Shown piece after piece: positions 33,201 to 45,934 of a stretch of 64,000 nucleotides of DNA. A program made the translations under genes and the position numbers. This DNA is from Gnetum montanum. Taxonomy: Eukaryota > Streptophyta > Gnetopsida > Gnetales > Gnetaceae. The notes under the pieces are model-generated. The model saw nothing but the letters and a program-made list of their open reading frames with translations, had not been told where the DNA came from and did not search any database. The stretch covers positions 226,307 to 290,306 of the forward strand of contig MNCI01009596.1 in assembly GCA_015680685.1 (NCBI GenBank). The letters are read 5' to 3'. Positions within the stretch are counted from its first letter, which is position 1. Every line of letters begins with the position of its first letter.

Positions 33201-33899
33201 TACCCTCACAACTAAATAAAAACTTGTCCTCGAGTTAGAAGGATAGGATCAAGCTTTCTTTACAAAATTAGAAAGGTATGGAGTTATTGACTAATGCTAA
33301 CTACTGATTGGCTCTGAGTGCTGCATTACAAAATTTTATTCGAGTGGATGCATACAAAATGACAGAGTGACAAAAAGACTAGATAGGCTTTGAAGGTTAC
33401 AAAATTTGTAGAGGTCTTCAAGAATCTATTGAAGAGGATTCTTCTTGTTGCCACTAGCAAGGCAAACTTCCAACCTAGTTTGTTATGTTGATGCTTCTCT
33501 AATTATATGCAACATTCTTAAAGGATGGACTGAAATTTCTTCTCATCGTCCCATGGATCTAGTAAACATGTGATGCTTGAGCTGCTATCTTGTATGTGCT
33601 ACAATTTTTCCATGGGCATATCCTTTGTTGTCCCTCTCTTGGCTTTGTTTCCATGCCTAACATTTCTTTTAGCATCACCTGTAGTCACCAATGGATCAAC
33701 ATTAGTTTTGGTAAATTTTCCTTAATAATTAACCCTTTTCGAATCCCTTAGTTTTCATTTAAGCGTAAGGTGATGACAATATACTATGCCCAAGGCTCTG
33801 AGGTAACTAAAATCATCAAGTTGTTCACATTATTTTGATCAATTACTATTAGTTACCATGATGTTTGAAAATAGGATGTTAGAAAAATTTCAAAATTTC

Positions 33900-33985
33900 A
33901 AAGTGGACATCCCTAGCAAAATTTCAAAGCAGACATCCCTAGCAAAATTTTAAAGTGGACATCCTTAGCCCCCAGTACTAATAAG
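33900..33985. repeat. Short tandem repeat, about 27-bp unit, three copies
   Basis: Units like AGTGGACATCCCTAGCAAAA followed by TTTCAA repeat three times within the tail of TE3, with one or two changes each. No matching array was seen in the tails of TE1 or TE4. Confidence 0.75.
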
Positions 33986-35499
33986 CGTAACCCCGGAAGC
34001 ACACAAGTTTTCAAACATTTGAAACCAAAGGTCCAATTTAGAAGATGGCCAAGAAATATTGAACTTGAAGGATATTTTAACAAAAAAGTAGGAAAAAAGT
34101 AAAAAAGTAATTGAAAATGATGAGAAGTAGTCCCAAAATTATGCATAAATTTAGAGAAGCTGTCATTGATGTTCTAGAAGATGTGAAGGCTAGTTCAAAG
34201 CCATGATCAACAAAAGTTATACAAGTGGGTCCTCCCCAAAGTAGGCTCCTACCATAATGCCCTTGCATAACCACTTCTATAGATGTCTGTGGGCACCTAA
34301 GAAGTTAAATGTAGACCATGCCTTCGTTCCAAACAACACACAACTACCATGGTTGGGATGTTGCACTACACTACACAAGACCAAGAGGCTCATAATCATA
34401 TGAACAGTGAGGTGAATAATGGAATGAGAAGGGATTGCAAAGATCGAGATACAAGGTACTTGACCATGTCCACAATAGGTTCTTATGATAAATGTGATTA
34501 AAATGATCAACATACCTATCCGTCCAAGTTCATACCAAGTCCATATCGTGAATAGTAACCTTGCATTGATGTGTTCCCTCCTACCAACCACCATGAGTTT
34601 AAACCATCTCAAAGAATGATCATCATTCCAAAAAGAGAAGAAAGGAGAAGAAGGAAGGAAGGGCCTTAGTTAGAGGGGTGCTTTTAGACATGGGTAACAT
34701 GTCTTTCTAACTCCATAACCAGTGCTTATAGCCCATTATTATGTCTAAGGGGTGTGCTTTGAATTCCCATTATTGTTTTTTTTTTCCTTTTTTCCTTTTT
34801 TTCTTTTTATTTTGTTTTTTTTTTTAAATGGGAAACACACCATGCAAATACAAAGCTTCCTTTTTATTACTTGATGGAGGAGTGATGATGTGTTCTAAGA
34901 GGAGTCATAAACCACATGAAGGAAGATAAGAAGAAAACCCAACAAGTTTCCTTAAGGTCACACCCTTACCATTCCCACTTGGTTGTTCCCTCTTTCTTCA
35001 AGGTATAATGATCATTAATTAATTTTAGTTTCATGAAAGAAGAACCAAATTGTTTCCATGAAAAAGACCCTTTATTCAAAGAACTGGAGGGATGGATTAG
35101 GTGGTCTCATTGCTTTACAAAATTACTTACCTAATCATATTGATAGCATAGCACAAAAAACCCAACACATAGTGTTGACGTCTGCATCATGACTTGGCAA
35201 TATTATTAAAGAAAATATAAAATATATTCAAAAAACATAAAGGAAATGACTCAAGAAAAGAGAAAAATATAAAGAACAGAAAAATATTAAGAAATGGAAA
35301 ACATATTAAGAATCAGAAAATTTTGGAAGAAATAAGAAAATGACAAGAAATTGTAAAAATAAAAAGGTGAAAAACACTTATTAGTTCTTAAACTAGGATG
35401 GAGCATCTCCTCCATGACTAATCTTATGGTTATACATTCGAGAGATGGACTATATAATTCCTTGGTTACAAACCATCGGTTTTCCATCTACCGTTGTTA

Positions 35500-38198
35500 T
35501 TGATTTAATTAATCATGTGATACCACATCTAACATTGGTGATAGTCTTGTTTGGATCATTTTGAGACGTATCTTCATCTAGATTTGAAGGTGCTTTCGTT
35601 TTGGGGTACCCAAATGTATTTGCTTCTTCTTATTGGTTTTCTATTTTAATCATTGGGTCTCTATGTTTAATATCTTTTTCCGATGTATAATTAGAGTGTA
35701 AGATATATGCGTCTAAGCCCTATGTTTGGTTTTTTTTCTTAAGTCTAAAACTAATAAGCAGATCAATTATCTCCATGCATCTTTGAAACAACTTTATATT
35801 CTCTTTTTCAAGCCATTGGATGTCTTCTAGTTTAGTGGCTACTACATAGACTAGTTTTTGCTCACACACTTGCTCCTGAACTTTGTTGTAGGTTGTGTTA
35901 ATATTTTGAATTTTCAGCCCACAACTGCACCCTTTACTATTAGTGGTAATGCATGGATTCCTTTGTCTCTCCATAGTGATAGGTTCATTGTTTTTGTTAG
36001 GTGTTGGAACAACGTTGGATGTTAGCCTTTGCATAGGATTAGAGGACATTGGTTGTGGAAAGAAGGGTTTGCACTTGATTGACATTGTGCTAGTTTGGAT
36101 GAGTTAGTAGGTCCACAAGTGTTATGCTTACATGTGGGAACCATCCTAAAGAAAGGATGTTTCCAAGATTGTGGTGGAGATCTACTGGCATTATCATTCT
36201 ATGTATGTTTGTAGCACAAGTGGAATTCTCTCATAGATTTCATGGTGTTGAACCTTCCTATGTTGCTAGTGGTGACATATGGTGAAGGGAAGTATGAGAA
36301 TATTGAGGATATGATGAAGCATCAGAGGTGTGAGGTGGTGATCCTTCAAAAGATATCATGGGTCAATAATATTTAGGAGAGTGGTAGTAGTGATTTGAAG
36401 TAGAGGAGGTAGAACCAATAAAGGAAATAAGTTGTTGAACATAATATCCATATGGATTCGACTAGTAGTAAGGGTAGTGTTGGTTTGATGATGGCCTTTC
36501 CCATGACTATGGGTTTTTCCACTACGTTGGATGGTAGTGTTGAGGTTGGTAAGAAGTCCTACTAGGATGGTACGGTTGGTTGTAGGACTATCTATAATTA
36601 CCTTGTGAGAAAGGTAATTTTCTAGGCATTTGCTTTTGTAAAAACTTGGGATTCAATGCAAAAGCCCAATACTCATGTAGATGTAACATGATTGGGCAAT
36701 AGCCCTTTGGATGATCATATAGGCATATGTCACATCCACCATCTTCTTCTGTGGTTGCGTCTATAGCCTCTTCTTCTACATCCATTTTCCTTGTTTGTCG
36801 ATAAGTGTTCCTAGCTATTTCTTGGTTCTTCTTCCTCTATTTATTGTGATTACCTAATTCATTTTGTATTACCTTCTCCTCTAGAATTTCTATGAAAGTT
36901 GTAGCTTTTTCATTTATCCACTTTGAGATCCTATCTAGCCTTGCCTAGAGTTCATCGAGAGATTGCTGCAGTGGCAAGGTTTGTTGTGAAATCACCTCAT
37001 CAAGAGCTACCTCTTTTTCCTTATCATAGATATGGACCCTTTTCTTTTGAAGATTTAGATCCCAATGATATTTCTCAACATTCTCTCATTTACATAACTC
37101 TTCTTCTTCTTTTGCCACCTTCTCAATTAGCCTTTTTATTTGATGGGCTTTTAGTTTGTATAATTGACCTTGAGCATACATCCCAAGGGTCTCCCTCATT
37201 TCATTATGAAGCCCATCTATGATGTGGAAAAGTTGCTCTTTTTGAGAGAAATCATGGTCGGGACATCTATGTAGTAGTGAAGAGTATCTATCCAAGGCCA
37301 CATCCAAGGGTTCATGATTTTCTTGCTTCCACCCTTGGATTTGTTTTTTTAGGTTGGACACTCTTGCATAGGTTTAGTATTTTTCATTGAAAAGTTCTAC
37401 CATTGTAGACCACTAGTGGATGGAACTTGGTTCCAATGGTCTATACCAACTTTCAATTTTGTCTATTAGTGTCCTAGAGAATAGCTTAAGCATTTGCCAC
37501 TTATTTTTGATATTTTGCAAGGCACAGGCATCATGGAAGGCTTGTAAGTGATGTTGTGGATTAGAATCATAGCCTCCCATAAATTTAGGGATGTTATTCA
37601 TATCAAGCCTTTTGATGCGACTTTCCTTACAATGCATGTGGGGTATCTTAACTACCTTTGTGATGTACATCAGGCTCTTAGTGGCCAACAAGGTTTCACT
37701 ATCATCAGACATGTCATGGTGAAAATTTCTATTTCTATTTGTCTGATTACAATGATTTTGTCTATATTCATTTTGATATCTTTGATTTTGCTATTGGGTT
37801 CAATTTCTATTCTTATTTTGACCCCATAGTGGAGCTTGATCTCTATACCTACGTTCATCTTCATCAAAACTAGACATTGAAGAGGAAGAGGAAGATGAGG
37901 AATTGGAAGGATTGCCATGGCTTTGATGGTGTTCCCCATAGTCTCTTGATTTACCTTTTTAAGGTTTTGAGAAGGCCCTGGGCCTTGAGGCCTCCCTTGG
38001 TCTAGGACTTACTTCATCTCCTTTAGGATTGTCTGCCTTGGGTGAATGTAGTCCTTCAGCATAGTCAATGTGGTGATGAACATATGAAACCCTTGCATGA
38101 GGTTGGTCTCTCCAATTTTCTTCAGTATATATCTCATTGGTTGTCCAACAAATGTTCTCTTCATACAATGCATTATCGCTTCCTTGTGAAAGAGACAT
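35500..38198 (-). pseudogene. TE3 gag and protease-side linker, broken
   Basis: The first Met is at 38,198 on the minus strand (MSLSQGSDNALYEEN). The Gag core is clear at 37,086-37,361 (MSNLKKQIQGWKQENHEPLD) and 37,413-37,712 (IKRLDMNNIPKFMGGYDSNP), and the zinc knuckle GCDICLYDHPKGYCPI lies at about 36,685-36,735. A segment at 35,720-36,085 (GCSCGLKIQNINTTYNKVQE) corresponds to sequence downstream of the protease in TE1 near 5,300-5,560. After it the element passes into tail sequence with no RT. Frames are broken in several places but less so than in TE4. Confidence 0.8.
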
Positions 38199-38301
38199 TA
38201 TTGTTGGTGTATGATGTGTGTGACTTAGTATTTTCCCAAAGATAGTTCGTTAATGCATTTACAGTAATTGTGTATGGTATAACTCATCTATATGACTAGC
38301 A

Positions 38302-38323
38302 CTATCCCTGGCAATGGCACCAA
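38302..38323 (-). promoter_or_regulatory. TE3 primer-binding site
   Basis: Immediately inside the 5' LTR the minus strand reads TTGGTGCCATTGCCAGGGAT, the clearest of the primer sites in this window. It differs at a few positions from the TTGGCGCC-GTTGCC-GGGGA type known from Athila/Tat elements. Confidence 0.75.
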
Positions 38324-39324
38324 TGATGAGCGACAAGGTACCTCCTACACCCAACCATACAAATCATAAGCATTCACGCACGATTCGATTGAATTCTGTG
38401 GATGGGACTAGTTGTGGCATCTAGATCATTATCTCTTGATCACAGTTTGTTTTCTTCCCACTTGGACTAGTGGTAGCTTTGTCAAGTATGGTTTAGTCTA
38501 GAGTAAGACATATGATTCTTGATGTTGTTTCGGCCTTATGCTGCTCCTAACGATAATAAAGAAATCATTTTTTTAAATTAATTAACAATAGAAAGTAAAG
38601 TCTAAACTAGCCTACGAGCGATGAGTGTTCGTTCCTAGCTTGCCATACACATCCTAAAACCATGTATCCACTACTAGGATTACCAAGCACTATGTTACTA
38701 GGTGAACCAAGCAATAAGGCTACTGGGATTACCAAGTGAATACATGTTTACACTCAAAACTAATTATGCTCATTCTACTAATTCATTAACATGCATGGAA
38801 ACATAAATATTAACTAAGTACATGGAATATAAATTGCATTAAAAGTAAATTTAATCTAAGTCAAAGTGTTGTAATGAATAAGAATCAATCTCGATCTTAT
38901 TATCGTTCATGGAATGTGTCTAAGTACATTGCCACTTGAATAAGACATTGTGCAACTGACTTAGATCCACACTGTAGGCACTCACTGACTATTCTCTAAG
39001 ATTACAAAATAAAACTACAAGAGTTTGGCTACTCTATTGACAAAAGAATTGCATAAACACGGCTGTGAACGTGTATTTATAGATTTTGTTGCTAGGCTAT
39101 GTCAACGGGGTGTTGTCGATGCATGATACGATGTGTCAATGAGGCTGCATCAATGGGGCCTCGTCAATGAGGCCTAGTTATTGGGGCCTTGTTGTCAAAG
39201 CCTTATCATCAGAGCCTTATTATTGGAGCCTTAATATTGGGGCTAGGACATCAAAGCTAAGATATCGGAGCCAATCAAAAAGTTGACTTTTTATTAGGTA
39301 ACCCAACCAATTGATGACTCATCA
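38324..39324 (-). mobile_element. 5' LTR of TE3 (1,001 bp)
   Basis: Starts TGATGAG at 38,324 and ends CTCATCA at 39,324 on the plus strand. In element sense a U3 array of GGGGCC/ATCGGGGCC-like units (39,110-39,260) is followed by a TATA box CTATAAATACACG (reverse strand near 39,071-39,083). Three copies of a CTACTGGGATTACCAAG-like motif lie at about 38,665-38,735, where the 3' LTR has one. The two LTRs are otherwise closely similar by eye. Confidence 0.9.
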
Positions 39325-39329
39325 ATAAG

Positions 39330-42300
39330 TATTGCAAATTTGGCCAAGAGTGAGAATTTACGATGGATAAAGCAAAAGTTTTGTTCTTGATCCTATGATC
39401 ATGAAAATTTTGAAACACAAGTCTTGTTTTTGAACCAAAAGTTGTGAAATATTTTATGCAAATACCTTATTACTTGTCAACAAAGAAGGTTCTCTCGACC
39501 AAATTATAGATATATAATATAAATATATAACTAAGTTAGTAATCACCAATTACTTTAAGGAATCATTCAATAATAAGACTTTAAAAACATAATTTTCATA
39601 GTTAGTTTAGAAGTTATACATTATTTTACTAAAGTTAATAAAATTTTAAGGTAATGTACAATAACCAAAATAGAAAAAATTATAAGAACATCCTATTGAT
39701 TGTTCAAAGATAAAAAATAGGGGAAAATGCATACTAAAAAATGTTTAGACATCCGTGATAGTAAAAATGCATAATATCTAAATCATTCAATTATTCTTTG
39801 TTTGATTTCATATAATGCTCTTCATCTAATCTACTTTAAAGGTGATAAGCCTTTAATATCTTGATATATCTTTCTTTAGAAATTAGAGAAAATACTTTAA
39901 ACTCTAGATAGTGCTACAAATGCAAGACTTATTGTTTATTTGTTGCTGGTATGTACACAGACTTTTTCTAAAGTCTTTTCCTATGAATTATGTATAGTTA
40001 AAGCTCATGCTAACCTCAAAGGTAGTTGGCAAGATCCTTCATGTATGATTGATAGTATAAGTACTCCTCTAAGATGTTATTGAACATACCCTATTTCAAT
40101 GTATGAGTCAATTTTAATTATGACACATGATGGTAGTTGTGGTAATTGGTATTGGGTATTGTAAATTATTCTCTTAATAACTCAAAATGCATCATTAATT
40201 AATGTTACTTATGACCGTGGATTAGCAATTAGCATAACTCTTGCATTTTTTGAAGATAGACATCACTTGATTATATTCTTATTTTCTATAATGTTAGGGT
40301 TCATAATTTCAATAGATACATGTTCATTTGCTTTAGTAGATTTATCTTGCCATTATTCTTCCATTCATAACATTGATCAAGTTTGTTCTCGATAAATTCT
40401 TGCAAATAAAGTTAACAAATTTGCCACATGTGCTTCTTTCTTTTTGTTGCATAAAATGTTGCTGTTTTTCATAAATTTGTGTAGGTTCTCATTTTATGTT
40501 ATTAATTTGTAGCTTATCATGAGGAAGATCATTTTCCATTATCAAATGAATACCATGTGCAAAACCTTGACCACTTCCACAACCACATCCATGACCATTT
40601 TCCCTCTTCAAAATATCTTCTTATTACAAGGAAGGTAGTTGCATATTTTCATCCCTCTAAATATTTACTAATTGATTTTTATGTCCATATCTATGTATGC
40701 ATCCTCATTCACATCCATGTTTCCATCTTTGTTGCAAAATTTCTAACTATTGCATAAGAAGTTCTTACTTATTTTATTCATGTTCAATAATGGAATATAT
40801 TATCTTCGTGATAAAGGTATCACTTATTAGAATTCTATGTCCACAATCCCTTCCTTTACACAAGGTTATTTCATAAAATTACTTAAGATAGTTTAGGTTG
40901 TAATCCATTTATTTTAACTCTTATATAATGAGATCTCACTTATGCTTTACTAATTATGCATAGTAAATAATGAAGAATAACATCAAATAAATAGTTTGCT
41001 TTTAAATTAGGGCCTTTCTTAATACTATTGAAACAAAAATGTTTTTTTTTCCTTCTATATTTTCCCATAGGTTTTGAAATACTATTTATTTTACCAATAT
41101 GCGAACTTGCTTAGAATTACGATAAAAGATGTACTTTTTAATATTTTATTTATTAAGCCATACAACTCTTTTGTGCAACCATACTTTATTATGGATTTCC
41201 ATCATCTTTCTTGGACTATTTATCCAACAAACATGTAGAAAGATTATGAGTGTAAGCTATCAACTAACAAATATCTTCAACTTCTAAGAGCATCATTTCT
41301 ACTTTAAGAAGTATAATGCCATGGTATATCTATCTTTTCAATTTAAATTCATCTAGCAACAAAAATTAAAAACAAAAAAAAAACTTTTAGATTTCTTCTA
41401 TTTTTTTCTAATATTTATTTAGTAGGGCAAGATATTTTAGCTATGAACCTTGGACTTCCTCTAAGGGCATCATATTTACTTCAAGAACATTGATGTAGGC
41501 TACATGAACATGAACAAAGAAATATGTTCATTACATCATAAATGACTTTAGCTATAAGTATGTACTACTTATAGCCTATATTTGTGTACTTCTACTTAGA
41601 CTTGAACTTACAAGCTTTTACCTACACATTAACAATTATAAGATAACTAAACAACCTATCATTGAACCCTTATTATAATGGTAAATGTCAAGTTAAATGT
41701 ATGTTAGATTATAGTCATGAACATGTAAACACATGGAACATAGTCATAATATGTATTCTATTGATATGATAGGGAATAACTTTATAAGCTTGTCTTAAAT
41801 GTTAACAAATGGATAAACTAAAGTTTTCAGTGTTGTTTATTCTACATTGAATTACAACTAAATATAATATTATTATCTAAAACTTAAGGATGTATTTAAC
41901 TACAAAGTATCATTATGAGGAATGTTATTCACCTACCAATAATACTATCCATACTTTGCAGTCGTTAGTGCTACCTTCTCTAAAATTCAATGCTTCTCTC
42001 CACCATTCTATTTCTAACTCTAATATGCCTTTTTTTCTCCTCAACATAACTTGGCTTTGTAAAGCTAAAATTAACAAATGTTATCGCAATTCTCAAATTA
42101 ATCCTAGGGTAGATATTTCAATGCACAAAGAGACACATGGTTTATGATATTACCATAGGATGAATATTTTAAAGAATTATAAATAGTACATGCTTTATCA
42201 TCCTTACTATAACATATAGTCCTCTTTACTTTTCAATTTCTAACTCTAGTCTACCTTTTTTTTTCTCCTCAACACAACTTGAGTCTACAAGGCTACAACT

Positions 42301-43435
42301 AACTGATGTTGTCCTAGTTCTTAAATTAATTCTAGTATAAATATTTTAATGCATAAAACATTCAAAATTTACTAAATGAGAAACTTTGGCCAGCATTTGT
42401 GATTTACTATTAGGTAGTGGAATGATGTAATCCATGCATGAATCTTCGATCATGTTTTCAATGGATATGACTTATAACACCACTTCTTCCTTTACCTCAA
42501 GTGTTCTTTTGGCCATGAGCTTTGCAACTTCACCACCCCTTATTCTTCCGCCATGACTCCTACACAATTGGTAATTACAAAATGGCAACAAAGATACTTC
42601 ATTTTCTTCTCTTATCGTTGCTAATTTCTAGGTTCTTGTTTTGGTCGTAATAATTGAGATAGTTCATGCATTGGCTAGGATTTGCAATTTGATGTTAGGT
42701 AGCAGAATGTTGCAACCCATGCATGTATCTTTAATCATATTTTCAATTGTATGTATCTATGATAATGTTTTCAATGGTTATAACTTGTAACACCATTGCT
42801 TCATTCATCTCAAACTATTGTTTTGGCTGTGAACTTTACACCTTCACCATCCCTTTTTTCTTCACTATGACTCCTACACAAACTATAATTTTAAGCTTTA
42901 GAAATCTATAATATTAATGTCCTTGATAAGATACATTGGTTGTTTGTCCTTTATGAGGATTAATAAATATTTCCAATTATCATCTTTGGTCCTCCTAACA
43001 AACAACTTAAAGCTTTAATTATCTTGTAAATTTTATGAAAAAGCTAGGATTTCACTAGTTGCATTATAATAGAATATTAGTTAGTAGCACCAATAAGCTC
43101 CCTAAAGTATTATGAATGGAATATGATTAGCGTTATTAATAGTCTCTTCCTAAAGCATTATGGATGAAATATAATCTGGCATTACCAATATACTCCCATA
43201 GAGCATTATGGATAGAATAAAACGAGGTGGAAGAACATAATGAACTATCACCCACAATAATAATACTATTTTCCAAAGGTACACTTACATTTATTTTGAA
43301 ATGGCTTCTACTCACAGGAAAGAATGTCTGCAACATGGGGATAGAAACAATAGACAACACAAGAGAACACAAAGAACTACAAGTGAGAAGCTGTGATAGA
43401 TAAAGGTCGAGTTTACTCATTTAGATCCCTATTAT
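39330..43435. other. AT-rich intergenic DNA, no gene recognised
   Basis: There are no intact coding regions. At about 39,900-40,420 a plus-strand frame runs with few stops (segments such as VTYDRGLAISITLAFFEDRH), which may be a relic of a coding sequence of unknown kind. Diverged duplications occur at 41,985-42,360 and 42,395-42,890, and a short repeat with the core TAAAGCATTATGGATG occurs three times between 43,100 and 43,220. The rest shows nothing that I can name. Confidence 0.5.
41985..42890. repeat. Two pairs of diverged direct duplications
   Basis: Pair one: about 41,990-42,130 and 42,225-42,355 share TTTCTAACTCTA, TTTTCTCCTCAACA and CTCAAATTAAT-type blocks. Pair two: about 42,397-42,570 and 42,670-42,885 share ATTAGGTAG, CCATGCATG, TTTTCAATGG, TAACACCA and ATGACTCCTACACAA in the same order. 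They look like old local duplications, and neither pair resembles the retrotransposons nearby. Confidence 0.6.
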
Positions 43436-44904
43436 CTAGACTTCATCTTCATCCTCCATAAAGATGAGTAGTTGTGTTGGAGAGATATGGATGGTAACAT
43501 CTTATTACCTTTGGATCAATCTATTCCTACCATGCTCATGGCTTAACTCTAGAGGCTTGGCCTTGAAGCAGTAGGGCCTAAGTATGAACCAATAGATAGC
43601 ATATCTAGGGATTATCAACTTATGAAAGTACAACTTCATAGGGACAAAAGCATGGAGGCTCACTATGAGGCCTCCAAGGGAAAAAGGATCTCAACATCAT
43701 TATTCTTTCAGTCGCATAAGGAAGGTGAGGATTTCTTTTCTAACTAATCTTAATATATAGATCCCCCTCCTTTCTTTGAGGAGAACACCCTTCACCAATG
43801 GTTGTAGTCTACCCTAGAAAACCTTGGTGATGGGTAGACAAGATCTAAAAATCAAAAAGCCTTAAAGGATAAATCTCCTAGTAATTTGTGTAAGGAAAAG
43901 TAGAATGAAAAGGAGAAGGAAAAAGAGAAATAGAAGGATTAGGATAAGGACTAAGGGAGACAGAATAGCAAACACTATTCTCCTAGTCGTCCATCTTCAT
44001 CATCCTCATCCTCATCCTCATCATTGTATTTTGATGGAAGAAGTCATAATGGAGAAAGAGCTAGAAGAAATTGGGATTGGGATGGAGATGATAGAAGATC
44101 CCACTATGATGATAGGAGCTAGGATTGTTCACAACATAGAGATGAGGAACGACATCATCGGGAAAGGAGGCATAACATGCCTCATTACAGGAGATATCAT
44201 AGTGGGTGTGATGGCTACAATAAGTTGTTGTTGGGTACAAGGGACATGTTGAATGTTTTGGAAGTAGTAAGAATTCATACTAGGAACCAAAAGGATAATA
44301 GAATTAAATTGTTGGATATGAATAATATCCTCAAATTTGAAGGGGGATATAACTTAGATCCACAACATCATTTGCAAGCTTTCCATGATGCCTACACCTT
44401 GTAAAACATTGAGAACAACTAGCAAAAGTTGAAACTATTGCCAAGGACACTCATCAAATAAACTAAAAGTTGATACTGGTCCTTGGAACTAGAATCCATC
44501 CGTCAATGGAGTATGATGTTAGAAATTTTTAATGACAAGTACCAAACATACTTTAGAATGTCCAATTTGAGGAAGCAGGTCCAAGGATGGAAGTAAGAAA
44601 ATCATGATTCCTTTGACATGGCCTTGAGCAAGTACTACTCTCTTTTGCACAAATGCCTACACCATGGATTCTCTCAATAGAAATAGCTTTGCCACATCAT
44701 AGAAGGGCTTCAAAACAAAATAAGGAAAACTCTTGGGATTTATGCCCAAGGAAGACTTTTTGAGATGAGAGCTCATAAAATCTAAAGACTAATAGACAAG
44801 TGGCTAAGGAGGAAGAGGAGTTAAGATAATAGGAGAGTGTAGAGAAATACAATAGAGACCCCTCCCTTCACAAAAGAGAGGTACATTTCTATGATATAAA
44901 GAAT
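43436..44904 (+). pseudogene. TE2: truncated gag of a related gypsy element
   Basis: The plus strand starts inside Gag (FIFILHKDE and WRDMDGNILLPL, matching the start of TE4 gag near 46,060-46,130) and continues through a Ser/Arg-rich segment to the core (LLDMNNILKFEGGYNLDPQH at about 44,311-44,370). The sequence stops being gag at 44,904, exactly where an LTR begins. In TE4 the same point (near 47,480) continues in gag. So this is a gag fragment cut on both sides. Its LTR, primer site and pol are absent. Confidence 0.8.
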
Positions 44905-45770
44905 TGATGAATTGTATTTTGTTTGGATTTGATATCAAATATCCAATATCAAAGCCCTGATATCAGATACCTAATATTGGGGGCTTAGAGGCAATGTTAG
45001 ATATTCGATGTCATAAGATATGTGCTAGCCTATACATATTGTGCTTGGGCACACGGTTTAGGCATAAGTTTTGTCATAGCATAGTAAAGCTCTTGCAGCT
45101 TTTATTCCCTAGAATTAGAATATTTTCCCAAGTGCCTACAATAGGAGCCATTGAGTGTACAGATCTTTATTTGAGCTTTGTTGTACTTGAGCATGATAGT
45201 GTGTGTGGCAATAAAGATGAGCTTTTTGATAAACCATGCAACACTCTAGCTAGATTAAATATTTTCTTTATGCATTTAATGTTTTATGCAAATTTATTTA
45301 ATGCTTTCAAGTAGTTTAGCTAAATTAAGCTAAGTTAAGTTAGCTAGGCTAAATAGAAATTAATTAAGCACATAAGTACGATCGCTTCGAGCATGCGCAT
45401 GATGCTTGGCAATCCCAGCAATGCTTAATGTTTGGTAACCTAGTAGCATTATATGTGTTCAAGATGTGTACGGAAAGTGGGACTAGATAGTTATGTTAGG
45501 ATTAGTTAGAGATTAATTAGTTAGATTAAAGTAGCCATTAAAAATTACTTCATTCTTTTATTTTAAGAATCAAGAACATAAAACATAAAAAATGATAAAA
45601 ATCAAATGCCTCAGTTGCACTTAACCATACTCTTGCATTTCACAAGTGTAACTAGGAAGACAATGATTATAATGATTAAACTTCACTTCCTAGAACTAGT
45701 GTACTTGAAGACGTAAGGTTACAAAATTCGACTGGACCATGTGTGAATACTTGTGATTCCCTACTCATCA
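44905..45770 (+). mobile_element. LTR B1: 5' LTR of TE4 (866 bp)
   Basis: Starts TGATGAATTG at 44,905 and ends CTCATCA at 45,770. In sense order it has an array of GATATC/AATATC units (44,930-45,000), a degenerate TATA (CCTATACATATTG near 45,028), an AATAAAG poly(A) signal at about 45,211, and the terminal block that precedes the primer site TTAGCACCACTGCCGAGGA (45,771-45,789). It aligns along its length with LTR B2 (54,125-55,803) once the nested solo LTR is removed, with many substitutions. Confidence 0.88.
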
Positions 45771-45934
45771 TTAGCACCACTGCCGAGGACCTTTTTTTTA
45801 ATACATGCGCTATCTAGGAACTTAGTGAAAATCATTTTACATCATTGGAACAAACCCTAAGGTCACATCATATACCAAAATAATAAAAAAACGTATAACA
45901 GAGCACACTAAGTTTTATTTTTTCTAACCCGAAA

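Larger units (their letters stand above)
32278..39324 (-). mobile_element. TE3: Ty3/gypsy element with both LTRs and target duplication, lacking RT, RNase H and integrase
   Basis: TE3 is bounded by TGATGAG and CTCATCA, with ATAAG on both sides (32,273-32,277 and 39,325-39,329), so its outer limits are certain. In its own sense (minus) the order is 5' LTR (38,324-39,324), primer site (38,302-38,323), gag (about 36,590-38,198), a protease-side linker (35,720-36,085), then the tail directly (about 33,200-35,550) and the 3' LTR (32,278-33,200). The roughly 4 kb coding for RT, RNase H and integrase in TE1 and TE4 is missing. Such an element could have moved only with enzymes supplied by relatives, unless the deletion came after insertion. 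Confidence 0.93.

Noticed and set aside
28843-39324. One large element spanning the LTR at 28,843 to TE3
   Set aside because: The LTR at 28,843-29,683 has its own AGTAG duplication and TE3 has its own ATAAG duplication, so they are separate insertions.
44994-45314. A 106-codon frame in LTR B1, with a 60-codon counterpart in B2 at 55,139
   Set aside because: It lies within the LTR, its residues differ widely between the two copies, and there is no sign of coding constraint.
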